12,915 bases of DNA from NCBI RefSeq assembly GCF_938045465.1, contig NZ_CALIBF010000033.1, positions 1 to 12,915 on the forward strand, in the 5' to 3' direction. Shown one piece after another: positions 1-6,229 of the stretch (its first letter is position 1; each line of letters opens with the position of its first letter). The stretch comes from an uncultured Campylobacter sp. (GTDB taxonomy: Bacteria > Campylobacterota > Campylobacteria > Campylobacterales > Campylobacteraceae). A program made the translations under genes and the position numbers. The notes beneath the pieces are model-generated. The model had not been told where the DNA came from, made no database searches, and saw only the letters and a program-made list of their open reading frames with translations.

Positions 1-55
1 GAACTCGCGACATCAACCATGGCAAGGTTGCGCTCTACCACTGAGCTATTCCCGC
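1..55 (-). tRNA. tRNA-Gly (anticodon GCC), 5' part only
   Basis: Read on the minus strand, the gene begins at position 55 with the 5' acceptor arm GCGGGAA (55-49). A D-arm with stem GCTC/GAGC around AGTGGTA follows, then an anticodon stem CAACC/GGTTG enclosing the loop TTGCCAT. The anticodon GCC lies at 21-23 and reads GGC/GGU glycine codons. The last visible bases, GCGAG-TTC, are the 5' side of the T-arm. The rest of the T-arm and the 3' acceptor strand fall off the left edge. The stems that can be checked are perfectly paired, so this looks like an intact tRNA cut by the window and not a degraded one. Confidence 0.95.
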
Positions 56-76
56 ATGCGGTAAAAATAAAGCGCG

Positions 77-105
77 ATTGTAGCCTATAAATTTTCATTT
101 GTCAA
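77..105 (-). promoter_or_regulatory. sigma70 promoter of tRNA-Gly
   Basis: On the minus strand a perfect -35 box TTGACA (105-100) is followed, after a 17-bp spacer, by the -10 box TACAAT (82-77). Transcription should begin near 70, about 15 nt before the mature tRNA 5' end, leaving a short leader for RNase P to remove. The promoter lies just beyond the moeA stop codon, so the tRNA does not depend on read-through from moeA. A clear TTGACA box is uncommon in Campylobacter promoters and fits a strongly expressed stable RNA. Confidence 0.8.
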
Positions 106-116
106 TAATTTCTCGC

Positions 117-1298
117 TTAAATTTCATAAATTTTTATGATTTCTCCAGCGCGAACTTTGTCGCATTCGGGATCAGCCAAGAAAAAATGCGATGCCGCAGC
201 CAGCGGCCTGATGCGCCCCGAAGGCGACGACATAGGCGTAAAAATTCCGCCTTCATATGCGCCTACGGTTAAATTTACTCTGCCGCTTTTTAGCTTCAGA
301 TCGCTTGCGAGCTTGGCATAGATCGCCGCTTCTGCGCTAAAAGCCTCGCTTGCGCCGCTAAGCTTAAATAGGATCGGCAGTATGACTGCGCGCGTAAGCA
401 CGAAAGCAGCCATTGGATTGCCTGCCATTGCAAAGACGAATTTGCCGTCTTTTGCGAAGCACTTGCTGGGGCGGCCGGGCTTGATATCAATGTGATCGAA
501 AACCTGCAAAAATCCAAGTTCACTCATAGCGCTTTGCATAAAATCCGCTTCCCCAGCACTTGCTCCACCGCTGGTAATTAGTACGTCAAATTTACGCGTA
601 GCAGCGTTTAGCGCCTCGCATACCGCGCTAAAATCATCCTTTAAAATCCCTAAATACTCATTTTCAAAGCCGTATTTTTGCAGCAATGCAGCAATACCAC
701 TAGAGTTGGCATTATAAATTTCGCGCTCGCTCGCACTCTGCCACGGCTCTTTTAGCTCGTTTCCACTGGAAAATAGGGCGATTTTAGGACGCGTGTAAAC
801 GCTTGCTTCGTAAATTCCTTGCGCGGCAAGAAGCATGATTTTAGCAGGGTTTAAAATTTCGCCACGGCGCAATAAAAGCTCGCCCGCGCGCATCTCCTCG
901 CCTTTTTTACGAAAGCCGTCGTGAGCATGAACGGAAGCAGGGATTTTTAGAGTTCCGCCTTGCGCGTCTACATCCTCTAGCCTCGCGACGGAGTCCGCGC
1001 CTGCAGGCATTGGCGCGCCGGTCATTATCTTTTGCGCTTGCGCAGCCTTTATTTCATAGAATTTTTCGTCTCCTGCAAAAATCGTAGGCTCTACGATCTC
1101 TAGCTCTTCGTCTTTGAATTCTGCCGCGTAGGCATAGCCGTCAAGCGCCGAATTATCGAAGCAGGGTAGGTTTTTAAGCGCAGAAATATCGCTATAAAGG
1201 ATGCGACCTAGAGCGCTGGGAAGAGGCACCATTTCGCTCCGCCTGCTTGATGTGATTCTAGCCGTAGCCAAATCTATAGCCTCATTTATTCCTATCAT
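117..1298 (-). CDS. moeA: Molybdopterin molybdenumtransferase MoeA
   Basis: This 393-residue protein has the normal MoeA length. MoeA inserts molybdate into adenylylated molybdopterin in the cytoplasm, the last common step of molybdenum cofactor synthesis; Campylobacter needs the cofactor for formate dehydrogenase, nitrate reductase and related enzymes. Diagnostic segments appear in family order: NLPCFDNSALDGYA (43-56), IMTGAPMPAGAD (91-102), SSGNEL (177-182) with YNANSSG (195-201), the MoCF-binding loop TSGGASAGEADF (242-253), KPGRPSK (273-279) with AMAGNPMAAF (290-299), and the C-terminal domain with SSPSGRIRPLAAASHFF (357-373). The start at 1298 is preceded by AAGGAC with a spacing of about five bases. 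The gene stands alone: a 474-bp gap separates it from murA, and tRNA-Gly follows the stop with its own promoter. All expected motifs are present. Some Campylobacter carry a second moeA paralogue, which cannot be judged here. Confidence 0.95.
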   Translation of the reverse strand: MIGINEAIDLATARITSSRRSEMVPLPSALGRILYSDISALKNLPCFDNSALDGYAYAAEFKDEELEIVEPTIFAGDEKFYEIKAAQAQKIMTGAPMPAGADSVARLEDVDAQGGTLKIPASVHAHDGFRKKGEEMRAGELLLRRGEILNPAKIMLLAAQGIYEASVYTRPKIALFSSGNELKEPWQSASEREIYNANSSGIAALLQKYGFENEYLGILKDDFSAVCEALNAATRKFDVLITSGGASAGEADFMQSAMSELGFLQVFDHIDIKPGRPSKCFAKDGKFVFAMAGNPMAAFVLTRAVILPILFKLSGASEAFSAEAAIYAKLASDLKLKSGRVNLTVGAYEGGIFTPMSSPSGRIRPLAAASHFFLADPECDKVRAGEIIKIYEI

Positions 1299-1392
1299 TT
1301 TAAGTCCTTTTTATCATTTTTTACATTTAAAATTCGCACAGTTAATACTTCGCGTGACCTTAAATTTTATGTTGCGCCAAAGCTTGCAAAGC

Positions 1393-1684
1393 AAAATTTT
1401 ACCCAAATAAATGCGCGAAATTTTACGGGCTCAATTGCCTTATTTTAATGCTAGTGTTACTTAAAATTTCAAAGCATATCACTCGTAAAATTCCGCTTTG
1501 CCGTAGGAATTCCGCTCGCATGTGCTTAAAAAATTCCACCACGGCTCGTTCATTAAATTTTACCAAAGCTCGCCACTTTAAATTCTTAAGAGGTTCATCC
1601 TTCGAAATTCTACCAAGATTTGCCTTTAAAATTTCGCCACACTTAGCTTTAGCGATTTAAATGCATTGCTGCTGATAGAATTTA
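1393..1684. repeat. Degenerate tandem array, period about 24-25 bp
   Basis: The moeA-murA gap (1299-1772) has no convincing gene but is periodic. An AATT core, usually inside AAAATTC or AAATTTC/T, occurs at 1395, 1419, 1465, 1489, 1508, 1532, 1556, 1581, 1606, 1630 and 1679. From 1465 to 1630 the spacings are 24, 19, 24, 24, 25, 25 and 24 bp. Weaker AT-rich versions sit near 1443 and 1655, where a core would be expected. The bases between cores are poorly conserved, although C-rich text (CCGC, CCAC, CGCC) and GCTCG-like words recur after the core. Because the unit is close to a multiple of three, it creates an open frame at 1448-1660 with an eight-residue pattern (KI, KI, NF, KF, EI, KI); I do not regard that frame as a gene. 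The array lies 3' of murA and upstream of moeA. Confidence 0.6.
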
Positions 1685-1772
1685 CGTGGCTCTTACGTAG
1701 CGTGGCATTTTAAAACGCGTTTTGCGTAAAATCCCGCATCGCTTGCTTGCGCAAGATTTTATTCCGAAGTCT

Positions 1773-3041
1773 TCATTCCTCCAGCCTTTGTATGTCTGCA
1801 CCAAGCGCACCAAGCTTAGCCTCTAGTCTCTCGTAGCCGCGATCTAGGTGGTAAATTCTATGTATTTTGCTCTCGCCGCTCGCCGCGAGGGCGGCTAAAA
1901 CAAGCGCCGAGCTGGCGCGCAGATCGGTCGCCATAACGTCTGCGCCGTTTAGCTTGCCGCCGCTGATCGTCGCGATGTGTCCGTTTAGGCGGATATCTGC
2001 GCCCATTCTCGAAAGTTCGCTTACGTGCATGAAGCGGTTTTCAAAAAGCCTCTCGTCGATGGTGCTGACGCCCGTGGCTACACACGCCAGCGCCATAAAC
2101 TGCGCCTGCATATCGGTAGGAAAGCCTGGATATTCGCTCGTTATAATCTCTACGGGTTTGATCTTTGAAGCGGGCAGGATCGTTATTTCCTCGCCGCCGT
2201 TTGAAATTTCAAATTTAAAGCCCATATCTTCAAATTTTGCAAGCACTGCGCCAAGATGAGCCGCGCAAGCGTGCGTGATCTTGATACGAGAGCCCGTGAT
2301 CGCGCCTGCGCACAGATAGGTGCCTGCTTCGATGCGATCGGGAATAATCGAAATTTCGTTTAAGCTTAAAAGCTCGCCGCCGCTTCCTTTGATGAGGATT
2401 TCGTTCGTGCCGATGCCCTCTATGTCGATGCCTGCGCTTTTTAATGCGTTGCAAACGGCGATTATTTCGGGCTCTTTTGCCGCATTTATGATATGCGTGG
2501 TACCGCTTGCTAAGGCAGCCGCCATTACGATATTTTCGGTGCCGGTGACGGTAATTTTGTCAAAATTTATAGTCGCGCCCTTAAGTCCCTTTTTTGCGGT
2601 GCAAACGACGTAACCTTGCTCGATCTTAACCTCCGTGCCCATCTTTTCGAGCGCGCTAAGGTGCAGATCGATCGGTCTTGCGCCGATCGCGCAACCCCCA
2701 GGAAGGCTTACCTCGCAGTGTCTAAACCGCGCTAAAAGCGGCCCCAGCACTAAGATCGAAGCTCGCATTTTACGTACTATGTCGTAGATTGCCTTAGTCG
2801 AGTTTACCTCGCGCGGATCGATTTTGGCGATATTGGCGTCAAGAAACTCGCACTTTGCGCCTAAATTTGAAAGTAGCTGAATTAGCGTGTGGATATCGGA
2901 AACTGCGGGTAAATTTTTAATTACGACTTCGTTTTTTGAAAGGATAGATAGAGCTATGAGCGGCAGTGCTGCGTTTTTTGCGCCGCTTATTTTGACGCTG
3001 CCGCTTAGTTTTTTGCCCCCGTTAATTCGTAGATAATGCAT
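1773..3041 (-). CDS. murA: UDP-N-acetylglucosamine 1-carboxyvinyltransferase MurA
   Basis: MurA transfers enolpyruvate from PEP to UDP-GlcNAc, the first committed step of peptidoglycan synthesis, in the cytoplasm. The protein has 422 residues, the usual length. The conserved SGAKNAALP segment with Lys22-Asn23 binds substrate. The loop SLPGGCAIGARPIDLH (112-127) carries catalytic Cys117, the residue alkylated by fosfomycin; since Cys and not Asp is present, the target residue itself is of the sensitive type. Asp309 in YPGFPTDMQAQF is the conserved catalytic Asp, and Arg401 in HLDRGYERL lies in the C-terminal conserved block. The start at 3041 is preceded by GGAG with five bases between. A clear promoter lies upstream in a region shared with the divergent lipoprotein gene. 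Downstream I find only a small hairpin (CTTGC/GCAAG, 1742-1755) without a good T-run in this direction. Confidence 0.97.
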   Translation of the reverse strand: MHYLRINGGKKLSGSVKISGAKNAALPLIALSILSKNEVVIKNLPAVSDIHTLIQLLSNLGAKCEFLDANIAKIDPREVNSTKAIYDIVRKMRASILVLGPLLARFRHCEVSLPGGCAIGARPIDLHLSALEKMGTEVKIEQGYVVCTAKKGLKGATINFDKITVTGTENIVMAAALASGTTHIINAAKEPEIIAVCNALKSAGIDIEGIGTNEILIKGSGGELLSLNEISIIPDRIEAGTYLCAGAITGSRIKITHACAAHLGAVLAKFEDMGFKFEISNGGEEITILPASKIKPVEIITSEYPGFPTDMQAQFMALACVATGVSTIDERLFENRFMHVSELSRMGADIRLNGHIATISGGKLNGADVMATDLRASSALVLAALAASGESKIHRIYHLDRGYERLEAKLGALGADIQRLEE

Positions 3042-3066
3042 GATTTCTCCGTGTAAAATTTAAATA

Positions 3067-3095
3067 ATTATACAGAATTTAGCTTTAAAGTTACC
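3067..3095 (-). promoter_or_regulatory. murA promoter with consensus -10 and poor -35
   Basis: The minus strand carries a perfect TATAAT (3072-3067), which predicts transcription start near 3060 and a 5' UTR of about 19 nt before the murA ATG. At 17-bp spacing the -35 hexamer is GGTAAC (3095-3090), a poor sigma70 match. That hexamer is one of two identical direct repeats described separately, so the -35 function may depend on an activator. Confidence 0.6.
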
Positions 3096-3106
3096 ATTTT
3101 GTTACC
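3090..3106. promoter_or_regulatory. GTTACC direct repeats 11 bp apart, candidate regulator site
   Basis: GTTACC occurs at 3090-3095 and again at 3101-3106, separated by five A/T bases, giving an 11-bp repeat period (one helical turn). The proximal copy coincides with the expected murA -35 hexamer. OmpR/PhoB-family response regulators are known to bind paired direct repeats of about 11-bp period, commonly over the -35 region. Campylobacter has several such regulators. The sequence alone does not say which, if any, binds here. Confidence 0.4.
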
Positions 3107-3110
3107 GCCA

Positions 3111-3127
3111 GGCGCTAAAATTGCGCC
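3111..3127. repeat. Inverted repeat GGCGC-N7-GCGCC between divergent genes
   Basis: The perfect 5-bp arms GGCGC (3111-3115) and GCGCC (3123-3127) flank the seven AT-rich bases TAAAATT. The element is G+C-rich in otherwise AT-rich intergenic DNA. It overlaps the proposed -35 box of the lipoprotein gene and sits five bases from the GTTACC repeats. It could be an operator for a dimeric regulator or simply chance; five-base arms are not decisive. Confidence 0.3.
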
Positions 3128-3150
3128 GTACGTTCAAATCGTCGCATAAT
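3121..3150 (+). promoter_or_regulatory. Probable promoter of the NlpC/P60 lipoprotein gene
   Basis: A CATAAT -10 box (3145-3150) lies 18 bp downstream of TTGCGC (3121-3126), which matches the first half of a sigma70 -35 box. Transcription would start near 3157, very close to the ribosome binding site AAGGA (3158-3162), so the start may lie slightly upstream or the leader is extremely short. No better promoter is visible in the 126-bp gap between the two start codons. Confidence 0.35.
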
Positions 3151-3167
3151 TTTATTTAAGGATTTAT

Positions 3168-3803
3168 ATGAAACAACTAATTATTTGCGCTTTGGGTGCG
3201 TTTTTGCTGGTCGGCTGCTCCTCAAAAGCCCCGTCTGCCGGCAGCCAGCAAGCGTATGTCTTAAACGATCATGAAGAAGGAATAACTTCGGTGCCAGGAA
3301 GCGAGTTTAACCGCCCGCTAATCGCATCGGTGGACGATTACACCGGCACTCGCGCGGGAGGGGACTGCAGCGGATTTATCACCGTGCTAAATGATAAATA
3401 CGATGATCTATTTTTTAACTCAAAAGATCTGCCGAAATACTTCACAAACGGACACAAATCCCAAGCAATATATAATTATTACAGCCGTAGAAATTTACTC
3501 AGCAATACGCCGCGAGTGGGGGATTTGGTGTTTTTTCAAAACACCTTGCGTTCTAACAAAGGCAAGGTCAATAACGAGATCAGCCATATCGGCATCGTGC
3601 GCGAGATCTATGCTGATGGTCGCGTGAAATTCGTCCACAATACTCGTGGTAGAAATCAAGCGGACTTCGTAAATTTAAATAAGAAAAACGTCCATGTAGC
3701 GGGGCAAAAGATGGAAAATAGCTATATCGTGCGCTGCGGTAAAGACCGCATAAGCTGCCTAGCATCAAACCGCTTCGCAGGATATGGACGGGTGAATAAC
3801 TAG
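3168..3803 (+). CDS. NlpC/P60-family (C40-type) peptidase lipoprotein
   Basis: This 211-residue protein is a predicted lipoprotein: Lys2, a hydrophobic stretch (4-15) and a lipobox LVGC with the lipid-modified Cys17, followed by Ser18, which fits transport to the outer membrane. The mature part has the NlpC/P60 papain-like fold signature: GGDCSGFI with nucleophile Cys67, a PRVGDLVFF segment (115-123), SHIGIV with His140, and FVHNTRG with His157 as the likely third catalytic residue. Family members cleave peptide bonds in peptidoglycan stems, so I infer a periplasmic cell-wall hydrolase or remodelling enzyme; the exact bond is unknown. There is no SH3 or LysM wall-binding domain. Two further Cys (190, 197) near the C-terminus could form a disulfide. 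The start is supported by AAGGA five bases upstream. The gene is divergent from murA, another peptidoglycan gene, and is followed by a long empty stretch, so it is probably monocistronic. Confidence 0.85.
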   Translation: MKQLIICALGAFLLVGCSSKAPSAGSQQAYVLNDHEEGITSVPGSEFNRPLIASVDDYTGTRAGGDCSGFITVLNDKYDDLFFNSKDLPKYFTNGHKSQAIYNYYSRRNLLSNTPRVGDLVFFQNTLRSNKGKVNNEISHIGIVREIYADGRVKFVHNTRGRNQADFVNLNKKNVHVAGQKMENSYIVRCGKDRISCLASNRFAGYGRVNN

Positions 3804-3820
3804 AATTTTGAAAATTCTTT
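3802..3820 (+). terminator. Weak AT-rich terminator candidate after the lipoprotein gene
   Basis: AGAATTTT (3802-3809) and AAAATTCT (3811-3818) are perfect inverted arms around a single G. They start inside the stop codon and are followed by TT. Allowing for a loop, about six A/T-dominated pairs can form. A second small repeat (ATTTTT/AAAAAT) follows within 20 bp. The stem has few G-C pairs and the T-run is short, so termination here is plausible but not strong. Confidence 0.3.
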
Positions 3821-4571
3821 CGCCGTATTTTTTGAAAAATTTCTCATAACTTTTGGAATTTAGTTAGATTTTATGAAATTCCGTTAGACCTTTTAAAAAT
3901 TCGCGGCGGTTTGATTTATGCTCTAAAATTTCAAGTAAAATTTTGCAGATAATTTAGCTTGGAATTCTAGCTATGACTTGCTTTATAGAATTTATTAAAT
4001 TCCTAAAATTCTAATCAAATTTTAAAATTTTTATGGCTTTTAAACTCCTGCAGCAAAAACTTATGAATAAAAACTCACTTTGATACTGTTATGGCAAGTC
4101 AAATTAGCATTTTTAACGCGTAATTATATATAACAAGCATTTAATAAGATATTACTCTAAAATTTATTTTGAAATTAATTTAAACTCAAATTTTTATTAT
4201 TCTTGGTGAAATTATACTTATAATTATACATAAAATTCTACGAAATAGCTTCATATAACTAAAATTTTATCGTTATTAAATTTAACGGCATGTTTGTTTT
4301 TTAATTGATATCAGATAAACTTTATAAATTACGTAAAACTTTCAAAAAAGATTTACGATCTAAATTTTATTAAGGAAATTTTAGTTTAAAGTTTTATATC
4401 TAAATTTTAAATTTTAGCGCAGCTATTTTGATAAGGCGCTTGCAATTAAAACTATTAGTGAATTTTAATGCTAGCACTTATCCATAAATTTATCTCGAGC
4501 CTATAAAATTACACGACGCCTTTAATTTAATCAAAATTTCGCTACTATGCGTGAAAAATTTAAGGAGTTTC
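3804..4571. other. AT-rich gap without a gene, including four 12-bp units
   Basis: This gap of about 750 bp is far richer in A+T than its neighbours and has stop codons in every frame at short intervals; I find no tRNA and no believable gene. Four adjacent 12-bp units with an AATT core occur at 3925-3972 (cores at 3927, 3939, 3951 and 3963), followed by further AATT words at 3989, 3998 and 4007. GGAATTT (3855-3861) and AAATTCC (3876-3882) form an inverted pair. A CGTTA/TAACG hairpin lies in the second half. Near the end, TACTAT (4543-4548) could be a -10 box for the rhomboid gene, but no good -35 accompanies it. Confidence 0.6.
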
Positions 4572-5129
4572 ATGCAATCAGGCAAATTTACTCTCGCGAT
4601 CATTGTGGCGAATGTCCTATTTTTCGTGATTTCATTCGCATTAGAATATTTTTTTGGCTTTAAGTCCTATCTATTTTTTGGGCTCAATCCATATTTTTTC
4701 GAGGGGATGCCGTGGCAGCTATTAAGTTCATTTTTTATGCATGGCGGAGTGATGCATCTAGTGATGAATATGGCAGTTTTGTATCAATTCGGTGGGATTT
4801 TAGAGCGAGCGTTCGGTGGGATAAAATTTACGCTACTTTACATCGTAGGCGGGCTGCTGAGCGGCGCTTTGTGCCTGATTTATATCCGTTATGCCATGAG
4901 CATGGGAGAAATCGTCAATATCGTAGGCGCTAGCGGCGCTATTTGCGTGCTTTTAGGCGTGATTGCTTATTTTGATGAACGCAATGCGGGCGGGATTTTT
5001 ATCGCGATTTTGATAATGAGCTTTGCACCGATGCTAATGGGCATAAATGTGGCGTGGTATGCGCACATAGCGGGATTTGTGGTCGGTTATGGCTTTGGAA
5101 TGATCCAGAAAAAATTTAGAATTTTGTAG
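4572..5129 (+). CDS. Rhomboid-family intramembrane serine protease
   Basis: This 185-residue, highly hydrophobic protein has about six membrane segments, the compact bacterial GlpG-like rhomboid plan without extra domains. The catalytic dyad is visible: Ser121 in GASGA, and His165 in YAHIAGFVVGY, the conserved HxxGxxxG helix. The second-helix motif HGGVMHLVMN (57-66) supplies His62 and Asn66, the oxyanion-stabilising residues that match GlpG His150 and Asn154. Such enzymes cleave transmembrane substrates within the inner membrane; the substrate here is unknown. I place the start at ATG 4572 because AAGGAG lies at 4562-4567. A GTG at 4551 would add seven residues but has no ribosome binding site. 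The SixA-like gene follows after 44 bp with no terminator, so the two are probably co-transcribed. Confidence 0.9.
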   Translation: MQSGKFTLAIIVANVLFFVISFALEYFFGFKSYLFFGLNPYFFEGMPWQLLSSFFMHGGVMHLVMNMAVLYQFGGILERAFGGIKFTLLYIVGGLLSGALCLIYIRYAMSMGEIVNIVGASGAICVLLGVIAYFDERNAGGIFIAILIMSFAPMLMGINVAWYAHIAGFVVGYGFGMIQKKFRIL

Positions 5130-5173
5130 AATTTAACGCTAAATTTTACATAAAATTTTATGAAAGGATGCAG

Positions 5174-5848
5174 ATGAAACGGATATATTTTATAAGACAT
5201 GCCGAGGCGCAAAGCGGCAACGGAAGCGATTTTGAGCGGACATTAAGCTATGCGGGTGAACTTTGCGCAATTAAACTAGGAGAAAAGCTGCGTAGCTTGG
5301 GACTTACGCCTGATTTAATTATTACAAGCTCGGCTATACGCGCACTCCATACGGCGCAAATTATCGCTAATGCGTTGGATGCGATAAAAAGGGTAGCGTC
5401 ATTGCGAGAGTTATACGACGCAAGCTTATGGGATTTGGCAAAGTTTGTTCGCAGCTTGGATGAGAAACGATTTTTTGGGTGCAGTGTGAATGTTGAAAAA
5501 TACAATGCGGTTGGTCTGAGTAGCGAAAAACATCGCGACGCAAACGCTGAAAATTCTGCTTTTAAGAGCACTAAAATTCCCGCTAGCATTAGCGAAAATA
5601 ATGCGATATCTTGCAACAATGTGGAAATTTCTAGCACTGATGTTATGCAAAATTTTAACGCAGCTAGCGCGGAATGCGTATTTATCGTTGGACATAATCC
5701 GGCAATAGGCGGAATTTGCTCGCTTTTAGGCGAGAAGGAAGTCGATAAATTTCCTCCTTGTTCGATTTGCGGCTTAGAATTTGACGTTCATAAATTCTCA
5801 GAAATTACTGATCATAGCGGCAAAATGGTAATGCTGCAGTGCCCTTAA
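5174..5848 (+). CDS. SixA-like histidine phosphatase with internal insert
   Basis: This 224-residue protein belongs to the histidine phosphatase (phosphoglycerate mutase-like) superfamily. The N-terminal KRIYFIRHAEA contains Arg8 and the phospho-accepting His9; SSAIRALHTAQ gives Arg56; RELYDA gives acidic Glu79; VGHNPAIGG gives the second catalytic His174. The layout and lack of other domains resemble SixA, which removes phosphate from His-containing phosphotransfer domains, although the real substrate is not shown. SixA proteins are typically about 160 residues. The excess lies at about residues 97-165, between Glu79 and His174, as an Asn/Ser/Ala-rich segment of low complexity that most likely forms a loop or disordered excursion. 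I choose the ATG at 5174 because AAAGGA (5163-5168) lies five bases before it; the ATG at 5168 overlaps that site. All catalytic residues are intact, so the gene is probably functional despite the insert. It follows the rhomboid gene closely. Confidence 0.82.
   Translation: MKRIYFIRHAEAQSGNGSDFERTLSYAGELCAIKLGEKLRSLGLTPDLIITSSAIRALHTAQIIANALDAIKRVASLRELYDASLWDLAKFVRSLDEKRFFGCSVNVEKYNAVGLSSEKHRDANAENSAFKSTKIPASISENNAISCNNVEISSTDVMQNFNAASAECVFIVGHNPAIGGICSLLGEKEVDKFPPCSICGLEFDVHKFSEITDHSGKMVMLQCP
5549..5676 (+). repeat. Repeat-like in-frame insert within the SixA-like gene
   Basis: Inside the extra segment of the phosphatase gene, AATT cores recur at 5552, 5575, 5626 and 5651, giving spacings of 23, 51 (about two units) and 25 bp. 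Degenerate versions (AAAATA, GGAAT) lie near 5597 and 5673. Several units contain CTAGC. The period and core match the array between moeA and murA, and the translated pattern is the same (KIP, EIS, NFN at roughly eight-residue steps; KIP is spelled by AAAATTCC in both places). I infer that DNA of the same repetitive type expanded in frame inside this gene. The cores alone could arise by chance in AT-rich coding DNA, so confidence is moderate. Confidence 0.45.
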
Positions 5849-6200
5849 TTACGCTTTTAACGCTTCATAATTACAATCGGGCGGCTCGTTGGCGCATTAA
5901 AGCTACTTTTTGCCGAGCATTGTCATATACTCGTAAAATAAGACCATATGGCAAAATAGCAAATTAATTTTGAGATAACTTTAAATTTTAAAAAATTTCC
6001 AATGATGTGGCTCGCCTTGAAATCGTGGACTAAATGAGTCAGAAAACTAAATTTCATATTTTTAGATGATCGAGTGTTAGCACTTTCGCTTGAAATTCCA
6101 TTTGCTTTGAAAAACCTTAAATTTAGATTTTACGGATGGAAATTTCACGCTGAAATTTTCTCAAAAATATAAATTTATTGAGAAGAATAAAATTTATTAA
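5849..6200. other. Gap between the SixA-like gene and rrc, no gene seen
   Basis: The first part, to about 5930, has mixed composition and holds GGCTCG (5884-5889) and a distant CGAGC that could pair across a long loop. The remainder is AT-rich with scattered AAATTT and GAAATTCC words at irregular spacing, unlike the regular array near moeA. AAATTTATT occurs as a direct repeat 19 bp apart (6171-6179 and 6190-6198) just upstream of the rrc promoter. AATAAA-A-TTTATT (6186-6198) is a near-perfect palindrome that could be a Fur/PerR-type site, but low complexity makes this weak. I see no strong terminator for the upstream operon. Confidence 0.5.
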
Positions 6201-6229
6201 GTAAAATTTAATAGTAGCCGTGGTATCAT
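6201..6229 (+). promoter_or_regulatory. rrc promoter, extended -10
   Basis: TATCAT (6224-6229) is preceded by TG-G, making an extended -10 element (TGGTATCAT). The -35 position (6201-6206, GTAAAA) is not consensus, which is common for Campylobacter promoters. Transcription should begin around 6235-6237, about 20 nt before the start codon. Confidence 0.55.

Noticed and set aside
1448..1660. 70-codon open frame between moeA and murA
   Set aside because: It has no ribosome binding site and no recognisable domain. Its eight-residue rhythm is fully explained by the underlying 24-25 bp DNA repeat, so I treat it as repeat and not as a gene.
1682..1723. TTACGT direct repeats 11 bp apart and an AAAACGCGTTTT palindrome downstream of murA
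   Set aside because: They are not next to any promoter I can identify, and the palindrome cannot form a stable hairpin. Without conservation data they are indistinguishable from chance.
1867..2259. 130-codon open frame on the plus strand inside murA
   Set aside because: It is antisense to a clearly functional murA, and its composition mirrors murA codons. It has no independent start signal.
4551..4571. GTG start seven codons upstream for the rhomboid gene
   Set aside because: No ribosome binding site precedes it, while AAGGAG sits at the proper distance before the ATG at 4572.
5248..5637. 129-codon open frame on the minus strand inside the SixA-like gene
   Set aside because: The opposite strand encodes intact catalytic motifs; the antisense frame has no domain or ribosome binding site.
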